Positions 15,801 to 23,694 of a stretch of DNA of 30,290 nt are shown one piece after another (positions within the stretch are counted from its first letter, which is position 1; every line of letters begins with the position of its first letter). A model generated the notes under the pieces. The model was not told where the DNA came from, made no database searches, and saw nothing but the letters and a program-made list of their open reading frames with translations. The position numbers and the translations under genes are program-made. The DNA is from a virus: positions 1 to 30,290 of the IMG/VR virus record IMGVR_UViG_3300024273_001963; one strand, 5' to 3'.

Positions 15801-18017
15801 ACTACTGTCATCAGAGAAGTATATTGCGCTTACAATTTCATATGCATCAACTTTTCCCAATCCACTGAATGTATCATCAAGTGTATTCGTGAATGTTTTA
15901 GTACCATTTGAAGATGTTTTTGTTTTAGCGGCAATGGTGATCTCAAAAGAATTTAATACATTTACAGTACTACTATCGACCAATCCATGACCCGATGATA
16001 AATTCAGAATGACCTTTCTTCCTGCATCGACACTGGGGATGCTGGCACTTTGGGGAATGATAACATTATCGGCAGCTCCAGCTGTACCTTTCTGAATAAT
16101 ATAACTTTCTCCGCTCTCATCTGTGAAAATTCTTTGATCTGAATTAGTAGTTGCATCAATGATAACTGTATCACCTGCTACTGTTCCAGTAGACATTTCT
16201 CTCATCTTAAATGTACATTCAGCTGCATCTACATTAGATATATTTTGATAAGGAAGGGTAATGAAACTCTGGGAAATAGCGGTCTCAATGATTGTACTTG
16301 ATGGTTCAAAGGCGAAACTAGGGCCAGTGATATTATCTGTGTCATTGAATGAACCACTTACATTATAAACATACAATCTAAATTTATCACCGACTTTTTC
16401 GATACCTCTTACTTTAGCTGTTGCGCCCGAGCTCGATTGCGTGACATCGATTCCTAATTGGGGCGTTCCCTTCAAAGCTTCGTCGCCACCTTCGATATAT
16501 GAACCCAATTCTGCAGTGACAACCGCGTCAACATCATTTTCTTCTGTTCTGCGTGCCTTCTCAACAGGAATATCAATTCTTTCTTTTGCTTCAACTCTGA
16601 AGCCTTCTACATAAGCGACAGAAGGTTCAATACCGATGGAGAATCTAGATTCACCGTATTTTACAACATCGCTCTGAGTTGTACCATCACTAATTATTAC
16701 GTCTGCGGTGGTTGGCACAATGCCAGAAATATCTCCTTGTTTAACAGTGATACCAGCATCACGAATCTGTTGCTCGGTATATAATCCTCGATTTTCAGAA
16801 TTATCAATATCATTATAATATTCTCTAACATCAATAACAAAAGGCTCGACGGCATAATCACCGCTCTCCTCATCCGTTCTTTGTGCAAGTGTATTAACAA
16901 TATTATCACCTAAAACTTCTGATACACCGATTCTATCTTTACCATCTTCGATTTCTTGGATAAATGAGAATATTTCGTCGCCTTCATTTATATCTGCAAG
17001 GGAGATGCAATTGATATATTTATTTTCAATGTCATCGTAGCGTTTATTATCCTCAACAAACGCAATATCATTAGCACTTGTATAACCTTCACTGAGGAAA
17101 ATGAGTTCAAGTTCGATTGAATATCTGTCTGCACCAGGAGCCTTAAAATTAGGATACCCTTGAGCATTATCATAAAGATCATCATCATCAGCTGGTGTTA
17201 TTATGTTTTCATTTACTCTGAAAGCAAGTTTACCATTGACTAGATAATCATTTTCGGGTTTTACAAGATAGATCGACTGTTCATCACTTAATACAAATTC
17301 TCCTTTTACAAAGAATACCCCTGTGTCTACTTTAGCGATAACCGCTTGGTGTGTTGCAACAATGGAACCAATTGAACCACTATTCTGTATTGGGAAAAAT
17401 GATGTTGGCGGCAAAGAGGCTGCACCTGCCAATGAGCCGCGGCCAGAAAGTTCAACATCAGTCAACTCTTCTGAAACAGGATCTTTAATATCATTTTCCC
17501 CTGCATAATAAAGAGCCCCACCCGACATCGGAAATGACTCAACATTATTAGCCGATGCATCTTGATATGTATTATCATATCTTATGAAAAATCTTACATT
17601 ACCAGAAGCAAGTTCTTCATATTTCAATACTGTCGCATTTATGTAGCTTACAACAACAGGACTATCATTGACTTGATACTGTAATGTTGTGAGATTATCG
17701 AGATAGTGCGTCCTGTTCACCCCGACAAAAATAGCATCAGACAAATCAACATCCACTGCGTAAATCTTATCATCAAACTGTTTTTCTCCAGCAACAACAG
17801 GTGCACCATCTTCAAATGTTGATCGACCCAGAGAATCGATCTGTGATTGAAGCATTGACTGCATTTGGTTAAGCTCTCTAGCTTGAACCGAGACACCTGG
17901 TTTATAAAGAATTCTTAGATAATTTTTCTCTTCCGGTGTCTTTTCTCCAGCCACATTCGTCGATTGAAAATCATCGACGTATGGTGTTTGATTGTATGTT
18001 GTAATATTATTCGGCAT
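12831..18017 (-). CDS. Giant DUF4815-type virion structural protein with Arg-rich inserts, 1728 aa
   Basis: The N-terminus TTYNQTPYVDDF, then KNYLRILYKPGVSVQAREL and NQMQSMLQSQIDSLG, is the hallmark of DUF4815 proteins of T4-like marine phages, thought to be baseplate or fibre-network proteins. The middle is beta-rich. WRDPLAQSFMIGEIETGLFA (from residue 1335) and the following VDLYFQ strand are the usual family C-terminal module; the last 350 residues are beta-sandwich-like. Two very basic stretches stand out: residues 1121-1154 (14 Arg of 34, with Trp) and 1308-1336 (14 Arg in about 27). They are in frame with intact flanks. The start is an ATG with only a weak late-box variant upstream. The protein most likely sits at the baseplate periphery. 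Confidence 0.85.
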   Translation of the reverse strand: MPNNITTYNQTPYVDDFQSTNVAGEKTPEEKNYLRILYKPGVSVQARELNQMQSMLQSQIDSLGRSTFEDGAPVVAGEKQFDDKIYAVDVDLSDAIFVGVNRTHYLDNLTTLQYQVNDSPVVVSYINATVLKYEELASGNVRFFIRYDNTYQDASANNVESFPMSGGALYYAGENDIKDPVSEELTDVELSGRGSLAGAASLPPTSFFPIQNSGSIGSIVATHQAVIAKVDTGVFFVKGEFVLSDEQSIYLVKPENDYLVNGKLAFRVNENIITPADDDDLYDNAQGYPNFKAPGADRYSIELELIFLSEGYTSANDIAFVEDNKRYDDIENKYINCISLADINEGDEIFSFIQEIEDGKDRIGVSEVLGDNIVNTLAQRTDEESGDYAVEPFVIDVREYYNDIDNSENRGLYTEQQIRDAGITVKQGDISGIVPTTADVIISDGTTQSDVVKYGESRFSIGIEPSVAYVEGFRVEAKERIDIPVEKARRTEENDVDAVVTAELGSYIEGGDEALKGTPQLGIDVTQSSSGATAKVRGIEKVGDKFRLYVYNVSGSFNDTDNITGPSFAFEPSSTIIETAISQSFITLPYQNISNVDAAECTFKMREMSTGTVAGDTVIIDATTNSDQRIFTDESGESYIIQKGTAGAADNVIIPQSASIPSVDAGRKVILNLSSGHGLVDSSTVNVLNSFEITIAAKTKTSSNGTKTFTNTLDDTFSGLGKVDAYEIVSAIYFSDDSSPANGVLDEDASPPEVAVDITSDIELDDGQRDGIYKESKVRYTGGIDLSDKTVIITFKYFSRGGLGSFYSKNSYAAATIDYEDIPSYRDIRLSDILDFRGDESGFQVNGLTTFFDPNSVVEAKVNYYLNRIDVVIVNTLGEFKVIQGTPGLYPNQPSIPDNAMHLYTVNVPAYTFDIKDIDNEYIDNRRYTMRDIGELESRIKNIEYFQTMSLLEQDANQKDIVDGVTNMDRFKNGIVVDSFLGHGTADTLDPGCLVSIDKVEGLMRPTFSESNDRFVLTNPIQNGIHPDGMATLPIDYSTDEVTFINQDKASVHMSVNPYAVAAWWGELKLSPSSDQWKETSQRPDVIVNRENDAAVLRNIRNAVRAQGTQWGSWRTNWVGRFRWTRTSRWRRRGRGRRLFIGSRFGRSVRVGLRTTASIETVRSTVNNKIVDTSFVPFIRSRRVYFTGKLFRPNTKLHLYFDGVDISSYATKAPFVEFKNNRDTRNFLNQDATQIFTSLGARQELITDESGSITGYFVIPNNSANKFRTGEREVILNDSAIGAKADDSTTSASVDYSATGVVQHRQRTVVSTRRVRFRRDWVVRRRNIRIRRRRWRDPLAQSFMIGEIETGLFATSVDLYFQRKSNSVPVQMYVVTTDNGYPSQEIIPGSEITLMPEEVNIDDEKATAATNFRFDSPIYLSPGVEYAIVVLSNDDNYRMWLSDIGKEDVNGGGMIVKNPYTGVMFKSQNASTWTADQNKDFKFKMNRAKFATQTKEYNFDVLLSDDSPAPAPTTFSQLMLQSEDVNLPQTSVRYQLSIDGTNYVDIEAAEEYYEGGTIDSNIKLKATLSSTSDFVTPLLDLDRLSLAGVGNIVNGESALEVDGVDTELDANHGTAEARYITQEISLANAADQITTYLDINRPSAGSNVRVYIRTKTGEESISENTFIRVLPKNGNAIPVSGDRDEFNEVEFEAPNLDLFSSFQLKIVICADDAEYVPVVKSLRSVATT

Positions 18018-18025
18018 ATTATCTT

Positions 18026-18033
18026 TATTTAAT
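18026..18033 (-). promoter_or_regulatory. Possible degenerate late promoter (ATTAAATA)
   Basis: Six of eight matches to TATAAATA, ending 8 nt before the ATG at 18017. Because the region is AT-rich, this is weak evidence on its own; its position like the perfect boxes is the main support. Confidence 0.35.
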
Positions 18034-18043
18034 TATAATTGAA

Positions 18044-19573
18044 TTAGAATTGTATGATAATTCTAAGGTCTTCAATCTGGTCATTATTTCTATTAATCCG
18101 TCTCCTATTATCTATAAAAAGGACTTCGCCTGTATCGTGGATATATTCGCTCGACTCAATCGATGTGATATCGGCCCCATCCAAAGTAGTGACTGTACCT
18201 CCTACATCGATAGTAATATTATTTGTAGTATCGAACGGCAAGAAATTTGTATTATGTTGATCTTGCTGTTGGAAATAAACCTTTTTAGCACCAATATCAA
18301 CATGAACGATAGAAGCTTTGGCACCTGAAACTTCCTGCTCCATAATTGTTCCAGTATCAAACCCTTGAAGGTTTACATCCTGTGGAGCTAATTGAATATA
18401 ATCTAAACAATCAATTGCTCCCTCGTCTGTGTATCGCAAAGATATATCATCATTGGGGACATTATCGGGGCTTTGGTCTGATCTTCTTGATGGATTTTTA
18501 ATGATCGAAATCTGTCTATATGCAACAGCCGTGAGTGCCTCACCATCAACGCCTTCAGCAAATCTTGAATGAAGACCCACATATTGTGCTGGAGTATGAG
18601 CTTTGATATCATATCCAAACCCTTCAACAGGCGCAACAAGTGGAGTTATCCTAATTCCATCAATCTTTGTTCGAGTGCCTGGAACACTTTCATCATAAGC
18701 GGTGATGGATGCTTTCTTATATAATGCGGGCGCGGTTGAGTAGTCCAACGCAGCATATCTGATTGCGTTAATTCTGGTGTCGGTGATTAATCCTTCAATC
18801 TCAAAATCTGAGTGAACAGCCCCTTGATCTACAATATTGACATCGGCAATCTTAGCACCGAGTGCATCAATGCCTTCAAGAACAAGAGTAAGACTACTAG
18901 GATCGATGTTTGATATTGTTTCATCAATTTTATAGTCATAGATCAAACCGCCAGTCGCTGCCGCGGCAGCTGCTATTTCAGTTCCATCCGATAATGCCCC
19001 GTCTGAAATACTCACGAATTGATCATTGTCTAATTTAGAATTAGCTGATAGTGCCGCTAAATACACCCAAATATAACCATCGCCCCTATCATTGCCAACC
19101 TTTTGATTATTAGCTTGGAATGTTACATTATCAACTTGGGGCTCATTTGTCGACGGCCCCGCAGCATTACTTTGTTCACCATTCTGTATGCAAAGATAAA
19201 TCTTATCATCACTTACTGCCACTGATGGATAAAGCTCACCCTCAAGTTCGAATGTAAGAGGATCGGTTGGATCATATCTCTTATATCTTCTGCCTGTAGC
19301 CCATATATTTTTGGGAATCATTGTCTCCATTGTGTCAACTGTGACTAAGGTCATCAATTCTCTGCGGACATCCTCCTCTTCTGCAAGGGTTACTTGTGGA
19401 AGTGGTTCACTGAACAGTGTGCTCTCTTCTGATATAGGAGGGTCTCCTGCAATATTGGGCCAGGGGATAAGTCTTCCGATACCTATGTAGTAATTATTAT
19501 TGATGTCATCGACGCCAGCCTTAAAATCTCTGACAGCGTTTCTTCTAAATGTTGGGGTTATAATAGCGCTCAT
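18044..19573 (-). CDS. 8: Baseplate wedge protein gp8
   Basis: Several segments follow T4 gp8 in order. The start AIITPTFRRNAV continues to NNNYYIGIGRLIPWPN, where T4 gp8 has an 'iFGRSePW' segment. METMIPKNIWATGRRY matches the T4 'IPRRDWGDTRY' stretch. GDGYIWVYLAAL matches the 'GDGYVWEYL' segment. RQISIIKNPSRR matches 'RQISIITNP'. The C-terminus (GEVLFIDNRRRINRN, ending EDLRIIIQF) matches the 'GEMIYMENRPPI ... ILFTF' end. gp8 is a dimeric wedge protein of the T4 baseplate. At 509 residues it is about 175 longer than T4 gp8 (334); the extra length lies mainly in the middle and in a beta insertion before the C-terminal motif. The gene follows gp15 in the transcription direction. Confidence 0.85.
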   Translation of the reverse strand: MSAIITPTFRRNAVRDFKAGVDDINNNYYIGIGRLIPWPNIAGDPPISEESTLFSEPLPQVTLAEEEDVRRELMTLVTVDTMETMIPKNIWATGRRYKRYDPTDPLTFELEGELYPSVAVSDDKIYLCIQNGEQSNAAGPSTNEPQVDNVTFQANNQKVGNDRGDGYIWVYLAALSANSKLDNDQFVSISDGALSDGTEIAAAAAATGGLIYDYKIDETISNIDPSSLTLVLEGIDALGAKIADVNIVDQGAVHSDFEIEGLITDTRINAIRYAALDYSTAPALYKKASITAYDESVPGTRTKIDGIRITPLVAPVEGFGYDIKAHTPAQYVGLHSRFAEGVDGEALTAVAYRQISIIKNPSRRSDQSPDNVPNDDISLRYTDEGAIDCLDYIQLAPQDVNLQGFDTGTIMEQEVSGAKASIVHVDIGAKKVYFQQQDQHNTNFLPFDTTNNITIDVGGTVTTLDGADITSIESSEYIHDTGEVLFIDNRRRINRNNDQIEDLRIIIQF

Positions 19574-19599
19574 ATGTTTTAGTTAAATCTTTCTTTGTT

Positions 19600-19607
19600 T
19601 ATTTATA
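19600..19607 (-). promoter_or_regulatory. T4-type late promoter for gene 8
   Basis: Perfect TATAAATA between genes 15 and 8. Unlike most boxes here it leaves a 26-nt gap before the ATG at 19573, enough for a leader containing AAAGAAAGA. Confidence 0.75.
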
Positions 19608-19616
19608 CAGTTTTTA

Positions 19617-20354
19617 TTAATCATCAAAGCCAAATGTTGTTATTGCTGTGAAGCTATCTGGCGTATCAGATGCTCCTGTTGTGACCTTAACTCTATCGAT
19701 TGCTTCTGAAGGGCGGGCTTCCACGGTTGCATCAAAGAAATCTGCTTCAACAGTCTTGATAAGTGGCTTGGTTGTAGTTAGTCCATAGAACCTGATTTTC
19801 ATTTTGAAATCAAGGCTATGAACGATTGTTCTCCTTGTTTCGAAATCTCCTTCGTATTCATCTTGAAAAGAAACACCTTCAAGGATAATTGGCACATCAG
19901 TTGATGAACCAGGACCATTCATATCTTTAATAGCCACGGTATATTCTGGCGTAAATGTAGGAAGAATCTGCTCCATAATTTGAAGCGCTTCATCTTGAGT
20001 CTTAGAAAGAATATTTAATTGTATACCTAGTGTATAAGGTACACTTTGATTTATGACATCTTTACCGTCAGCGGTATCATTGAAATATATCTTATTGTTC
20101 TTATTTAAACTTGCAGAAGAATCATAAGATATATCAGTAATTTCAAAGCTCATCCTTGGAACTTTGATCGCTACTGCTTCATCTCTTCTATCTGATTCTA
20201 TCCTTGCAAGGAACTTTTGTCTTGGCCCATAAGAGACTGGTACCCTTTCTTCCGTGCTATTATATTTTCGGATGCGAACATTATTAAATATCGTTCCGAA
20301 CACAGCAACGGATTTTCTTATTGTCTGATTATAAAAATGTGTTCCGCTAAGCAT
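19617..20354 (-). CDS. 15: Tail sheath stabiliser and completion protein gp15
   Basis: I chose the ATG at 20354 (MLSGTHFYNQTIRK), which fits the T4 gp15 start 'MFGYFYNSSFRR'; the only upstream start in frame is a TTG at 20369. NNVRIRKYNSTEERVPVSYG matches the T4 'SNIQIKR ... RVPITYAS' segment, and LQIMEQILPTFTPEYTV matches 'FQIVEQILPYFQPHF'. The SFQDEYEGDFETRRTIVHSL pattern (DE..G...RR) is also shared. gp15 caps the tail tube and sheath and joins the tail to the neck. At 245 residues it is slightly shorter than T4 gp15 (272). It overlaps the end of gp14 by 8 nt, so translation is probably coupled. Confidence 0.88.
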   Translation of the reverse strand: MLSGTHFYNQTIRKSVAVFGTIFNNVRIRKYNSTEERVPVSYGPRQKFLARIESDRRDEAVAIKVPRMSFEITDISYDSSASLNKNNKIYFNDTADGKDVINQSVPYTLGIQLNILSKTQDEALQIMEQILPTFTPEYTVAIKDMNGPGSSTDVPIILEGVSFQDEYEGDFETRRTIVHSLDFKMKIRFYGLTTTKPLIKTVEADFFDATVEARPSEAIDRVKVTTGASDTPDSFTAITTFGFDD

Positions 20355-21264
20355 TGTCGGGTATTCCAAATGGGTTTAATTCTGAGAAATCGATGAAATT
20401 ATTACCAATGTCTTCAAACTCTTCACTCTGATCGGTTCTGTAAGTATCACTGTCATCTATAGGCTTAAAGGTATCAATGGAAAGAATTGGAGTAACTGCA
20501 CCCGATGAAACATTAACAAGGTTGCCGTCTGAACCAGTAGTAGCCTTGAAGTTGGAATTAGAACCATCGTCGGCACTTATTCCAGTTACATCAATGATCG
20601 AGCCCGCGGGCGAACCATTATCACCAATGAGTTCTGCGACTTCACCATTTATAGTGAGCGACCCTTGCGCCTGTGTGACATCATCTCCAACGGCGAATTC
20701 TGTTGTCGCGCCAGTGATCAATCGTGTTCGTGCGCCAAATTGGCTTTCGAATGCATCGATCTCTTCAACACCTGTATCGATTGCCTCATTACCATATTCA
20801 AAGGCTTCTATCTTTAGTTTGAATACAGGAAGATTTTGTAATTGATAGAATGGTGTTTCCTGTTCGACATATTTGATTTCAAACATGGTGTTCACCATTG
20901 GGAAGAAGATAATATCACCTTCTTGTGGTCGAGCCTCGACAGGATTCTGGAATCTACCGACGAGCTGTTCCCATCTCTTATTTGAAACTACCAATGTGGC
21001 TTGGTCTCTTATCTCTAATCCAAACTTGGATAGAAGATCACCTTCACCCTCGAAGCCATCGACATTCTCTACATAAGCCTCGATCATGTACGAGGAACCA
21101 AATTCCGATAGAGAAGCCTCGTTGAAGATACCGTCTTCTTTAATTATCTTACGAGGAAGATAGTATACATCATGACCGTATATTCGGAGACCTTCGATAA
21201 TTATATCTTCGTAAATTCTTTGTTCAGAATTTGTTCCGTGACTGAAATATACGTTTCTTGGCAT
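20347..21264 (-). CDS. 14: Neck protein gp14
   Basis: The start MPRNVYFSHGTNSEQRIYED and the run IIIEGLRIYGHDVYYLPRKI match the gp14 signature 'LYEDIVLESIFIYGIECKYLPR'. Later RDQATLVVSNKRWEQLVGRF and PQEGDIIFFPMVNTMFEIKY follow the conserved gp14 layout. gp14 completes the head-tail neck above gp15 and with gp13. At 305 residues it is longer than T4 gp14 (256); an acidic Gly/Ser-rich insert around residues 190-270 accounts for this, as in cyanophage homologues. The start lies 5 nt after a GATAAATA late box that overlaps the end of gene 13. Confidence 0.88.
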   Translation of the reverse strand: MPRNVYFSHGTNSEQRIYEDIIIEGLRIYGHDVYYLPRKIIKEDGIFNEASLSEFGSSYMIEAYVENVDGFEGEGDLLSKFGLEIRDQATLVVSNKRWEQLVGRFQNPVEARPQEGDIIFFPMVNTMFEIKYVEQETPFYQLQNLPVFKLKIEAFEYGNEAIDTGVEEIDAFESQFGARTRLITGATTEFAVGDDVTQAQGSLTINGEVAELIGDNGSPAGSIIDVTGISADDGSNSNFKATTGSDGNLVNVSSGAVTPILSIDTFKPIDDSDTYRTDQSEEFEDIGNNFIDFSELNPFGIPDNA

Positions 21265-21269
21265 ATCAT

Positions 21270-21277
21270 TATTTATC
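21270..21277 (-). promoter_or_regulatory. Late promoter variant GATAAATA for gene 14
   Basis: GATAAATA, then AATGAT-type sequence leaving 5 nt to the ATG at 21264. It overlaps the last codons of gene 13. This is the same variant and spacing as at 12623-12630. Confidence 0.6.
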
Positions 21278-22022
21278 CAACAAAGAAGTGAGGAGGCATC
21301 TCGTAGGTGAGTTGCATTTGTTCTTCGATCTTTTCAATATCTTGTACAGCGTCGTCGTAAATTTGGCGACCATTTAAAGTAACTCCACCTGGAAGCTGCA
21401 TACCTTCAAATTTAATTAGATTCAAGCCCCATTGTCTTTTAATAAGTGCCGTAGTATATTTCTTGAGGAATCTATCATTATAAACCTCTGTGTATGTTTC
21501 GGGATCGAGTGATTGATAACCCTCAATAATGATATACGCACCCACAGAAACATTTGCTTCCCAATCAATCTCAATTGATAATCTGTTTGCATGTCTTGTG
21601 AATGTTGAGATGTGTTGCATACCACTAATCTGTCGGTCGATCAATGAAAGATATTGTTGAGTCATCTCATAGGTTAATAATCCACCGGCATTCTGAAGAT
21701 CAAATATATCATTAAGATGAATCTGATAGTCCACTGAGAACATTCCCGTACCAGTTGTTCCACCATCGATAGGAAAAACTCTATTCACAAAAAGCATATC
21801 ATCTGGTAGCGAGATATATCGATTATCTATATCGTTCTGTGTAACCTGGTGTTTACGATAGGTTCTTACAACGGCATCCGAATGATATTCTTGATAAAAT
21901 TGAATCGCCTCATCTATGCGATCAGAAACCTGATCTTCGTCTACATTGATTTCGATCACGGGTGCACCCAATGAGCGCATGCAATAGTCAATTAAATCTT
22001 GTCTTGAATTTGGTTTAGCCAT
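21273..22022 (-). CDS. 13: Neck protein gp13
   Basis: The ATG at 22022 is preferred (MAKPNSRQDLIDYC) because it follows a late promoter by 5 nt; the frame extends to a TTG at 22046 inside the upstream gene. RSLGAPVIEINVDEDQVSDR and DEAIQFYQEYHSDAV are the characteristic gp13 N-terminal motif. ALIKRQWGLNLIKFEGMQLP and NGRQIYDDAVQDIEKIEEQM are the conserved C-terminal part. gp13 seals the portal after DNA packaging, together with gp14. The 249-residue length is normal for marine T4-like phages (T4: 309). The order 13-14-15 is the T4 order. Confidence 0.9.
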   Translation of the reverse strand: MAKPNSRQDLIDYCMRSLGAPVIEINVDEDQVSDRIDEAIQFYQEYHSDAVVRTYRKHQVTQNDIDNRYISLPDDMLFVNRVFPIDGGTTGTGMFSVDYQIHLNDIFDLQNAGGLLTYEMTQQYLSLIDRQISGMQHISTFTRHANRLSIEIDWEANVSVGAYIIIEGYQSLDPETYTEVYNDRFLKKYTTALIKRQWGLNLIKFEGMQLPGGVTLNGRQIYDDAVQDIEKIEEQMQLTYEMPPHFFVG

Positions 22023-22027
22023 GGTTT

Positions 22028-22035
22028 TATTTATA
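22028..22035 (-). promoter_or_regulatory. T4-type late promoter for gene 13
   Basis: Perfect TATAAATA followed by AAACC and ATG (5-nt gap). It lies just beyond the stop of the 22036-22374 gene. Confidence 0.8.
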
Positions 22036-22374
22036 TTACGCTCCAAGTGTCACACGAGGGGTGACATCTACCTGTCCTTCAATCACTCGTGTGATGATTG
22101 ATGGCGAATCAGATGAAAGTATTTCGAGATCATAAACATATCTCCCAGACTTTAATAAGGCTGTCTGTGCCGCGGCGATGTTACAAACTAATTCTCTATT
22201 GACACTATCAAGGGTGACTGTAAAATCAGTCTTTGTACTTGAATTATATGTCTTTCTAATCTGTCCTCTTCCTGTATAATTCGTTAGAACTAATGAACCT
22301 ACTATTGGAGCGAGATCGATTGTGACATTAAAATCTGATCCCTGGTCGATAAATAAATTTCTATATGTAGCCAT
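22036..22374 (-). CDS. Conserved small structural-type protein of marine T4-like phages, 112 aa
   Basis: The ATG at 22374 lies 5 nt after a perfect late promoter. The sequence MATYRNLFIDQGSDFNVTID, then NYTGRGQIRKTYNSSTKTDF, LLKSGRYVYDLEILSS and an RVIEGQVDVTPRVTLG ending, is the pattern of a small beta-sandwich family, recalled from many marine T4-like phage genomes, usually beside gene 13. Its structure resembles a virion decoration or adaptor Ig-like domain, but no function is established. There is no signal peptide or membrane segment. Confidence 0.82.
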   Translation of the reverse strand: MATYRNLFIDQGSDFNVTIDLAPIVGSLVLTNYTGRGQIRKTYNSSTKTDFTVTLDSVNRELVCNIAAAQTALLKSGRYVYDLEILSSDSPSIITRVIEGQVDVTPRVTLGA

Positions 22375-22378
22375 GGTT

Positions 22379-23038
22379 CTATTTATATGATTTAATCACA
22401 TATACATCAGAATCATTTATCATACACTTACTTACAATTGTAGATAATTCACTCATACTCTTCATATAATGTCTAGCATGAGTCATGTAACAGATATCTT
22501 TATCGGGTTCACTCGACGAATATATGTTCATTTCCTTTCCGACATCCTCCGTTTGCTTCTTGATATTCTCTAAGATAGTAAAGTTATCATCCTTTACCTT
22601 GTCGGAATAGTAATACTGTCCAGTCAAATCATTTGCGCCGAAGTGTAGGGCCACGACAAAGGTTACCTTATCAAATTGATCAGCATTTAGATTATCCCAA
22701 AACCCTTTGTACATATTATTGATTGCTTCGAAGCCGGGACAACAATCTCCTTCTCCCACAACATCACCCATTCTAAGATGTACGACCAATTCATTTTCTT
22801 CTGGAATGGGATAGTTATATTTCTTTGTGTGTTTCTCTATAAGACTTTTGAGAAGAGCATAGTCCCACTCTTTTTCTTTTTCCATAAGATAATCAAACAT
22901 TATGGTGTCTTTAAACTTTGGATTAGATAGTATCTCTGCCCTATCTTTTTCCCATCTCACACCTCTTTGGTGTATCAAATCTGTTACCCTATAAACCGAA
23001 TTATCCGATAATATTTTTACCTCATTTTCCAAACTCAT
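22379..23038 (-). CDS. Fucosyltransferase-like (HxRxGD) GT-B protein, 219 aa
   Basis: ATG at 23038, overlapping the sulfotransferase end by 17 nt. The key motif is ELVVHLRMGDV, with H87-x-R89-x-G91-D92, the GDP-fucose-binding HxRxGD of GT11/GT23/GT65/GT68-type fucosyltransferases. The later segment IYSSSEPDKDICYMTHARHY, then MKSMSELSTIVSKC, recalls the family's 'SeP...D...m..a.h.i.S.S.fS' ending. At 219 residues it is smaller than full fucosyltransferases (about 290 and up), so activity is plausible but unproven. It is the last gene of the glycan run. Its first residues (ENEVKILSD) echo those of the sulfotransferase upstream, a trace of shared sequence at the junctions. Confidence 0.6.
   Translation of the reverse strand: MSLENEVKILSDNSVYRVTDLIHQRGVRWEKDRAEILSNPKFKDTIMFDYLMEKEKEWDYALLKSLIEKHTKKYNYPIPEENELVVHLRMGDVVGEGDCCPGFEAINNMYKGFWDNLNADQFDKVTFVVALHFGANDLTGQYYYSDKVKDDNFTILENIKKQTEDVGKEMNIYSSSEPDKDICYMTHARHYMKSMSELSTIVSKCMINDSDVYVIKSYK
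22380..22387 (-). promoter_or_regulatory. T4-type late promoter
   Basis: TATAAATA followed by GAACC and ATG at 22374 (5-nt gap). It overlaps the last codons of the 22379 gene. Confidence 0.8.
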
Positions 23039-23057
23039 AATTAAACATTTTTATATC
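22991..23057 (-). repeat. Junction repeat, copy B (sulfotransferase end / next gene start)
   Basis: On the minus strand the segment from GATATAAAA through TTTGGAAAATGAG to ATTATCGGATAA matches the junction at 23621-23694 with a few substitutions and two short gaps. Both copies hold the end of a sulfotransferase gene (DIK.FNYEFGK stop) and the start of the following gene. Confidence 0.75.
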
Positions 23058-23648
23058 CTCTGCATATCTTTGTGCAACTATTTCTCTCGTCTCATCTGTA
23101 TAGTATTCCACATAAGGCTTATGGTTTCCTTTATTTCCCCATCCAATATCTTGTTTGGGTGCACCTATGCAATCACACACATAATTAAAGTCCTCTTGTA
23201 GATTCTCTGTCATGCCGATGAAATCCACATCTCCTGCAAATTCTTTCATGGGAAGAAAAGAATTAGCCCATAATTTATCATCGCATTCTTTTATAAATTG
23301 ATCAAATGATTTTCTATAAGGCGAAAAATCTTTAGGATGATATTTTTTCTTCCACATTTTTTCACTTGCACCTTGGTTCATGTGAAAATATATAGAGACA
23401 AGCCTTGCCCAAGGGTTTCGTGTAAAAGTAAATCTAAAGTAAGTATCAAATTTATGCTGCTCAACCAATTTTTCTATCGAGCCGACGCACAAATGATTTG
23501 GGTCGTCGCGAGTGATGGGTCTGACCTCATTCTCAGTAAATTTAATATAGTTTGGATCGATTACAGCAATCCCATTTTTCTCCATTGTAGCACCACCTAT
23601 CTTCTGCTGTCTAATGAATATAAATTTGTACTTATCTGATAAAATCAT
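23022..23648 (-). CDS. Sulfotransferase family protein (copy 2), 208 aa
   Basis: The ATG at 23648 is chosen; the frame runs back to a TTG at 23669 inside the upstream gene, and an ATGAG word before it is out of frame. Residues 9-22 (FIFIRQQKIGGATM) correspond to the 5'-phosphosulfate-binding loop of PAPS sulfotransferases, with K16 kept but the usual Pro-Lys replaced by Gln-Lys. Residues 70-90 (FTFTRNPWARLVSIYFHM) are the 3'-phosphate-binding motif, with R77 and S85. The C-terminus MFNYEFGK is the same as that of the next gene upstream. Carbohydrate sulfotransferases of this type (Sulfotransfer_2) move sulfate from PAPS to sugars or proteins. The loop substitution makes its activity less certain than copy 1. 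Confidence 0.8.
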   Translation of the reverse strand: MILSDKYKFIFIRQQKIGGATMEKNGIAVIDPNYIKFTENEVRPITRDDPNHLCVGSIEKLVEQHKFDTYFRFTFTRNPWARLVSIYFHMNQGASEKMWKKKYHPKDFSPYRKSFDQFIKECDDKLWANSFLPMKEFAGDVDFIGMTENLQEDFNYVCDCIGAPKQDIGWGNKGNHKPYVEYYTDETREIVAQRYAEDIKMFNYEFGK

Positions 23649-23694
23649 TTTTTTATTCTCATTTTCCAAATTCGTAATTGAATAATTTTATATC
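23621..23694 (-). repeat. Junction repeat, copy A (sulfotransferase end / next gene start)
   Basis: Partner of 22991-23057. It contains TTTGGAAAATGAG and TTATCAGATAA at the same relative positions. Similarity continues from the end of one reading frame into the start of the next, so it reflects duplication of DNA rather than of one protein only. Confidence 0.75.

Noticed and set aside
20355-20369. Upstream TTG start for gene 15 (and similar TTG starts at 11866, 22046, 23669 and 2107)
   Set aside because: Each lies inside the preceding gene, while an in-frame ATG close downstream fits the known protein start or the gene spacing better.
20477-20845. Plus-strand open frame of 122 codons opposite gene 14
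   Set aside because: It is antisense to a well-supported neck-protein gene and has a low-complexity Ser/Pro/Ala composition typical of a shadow frame.
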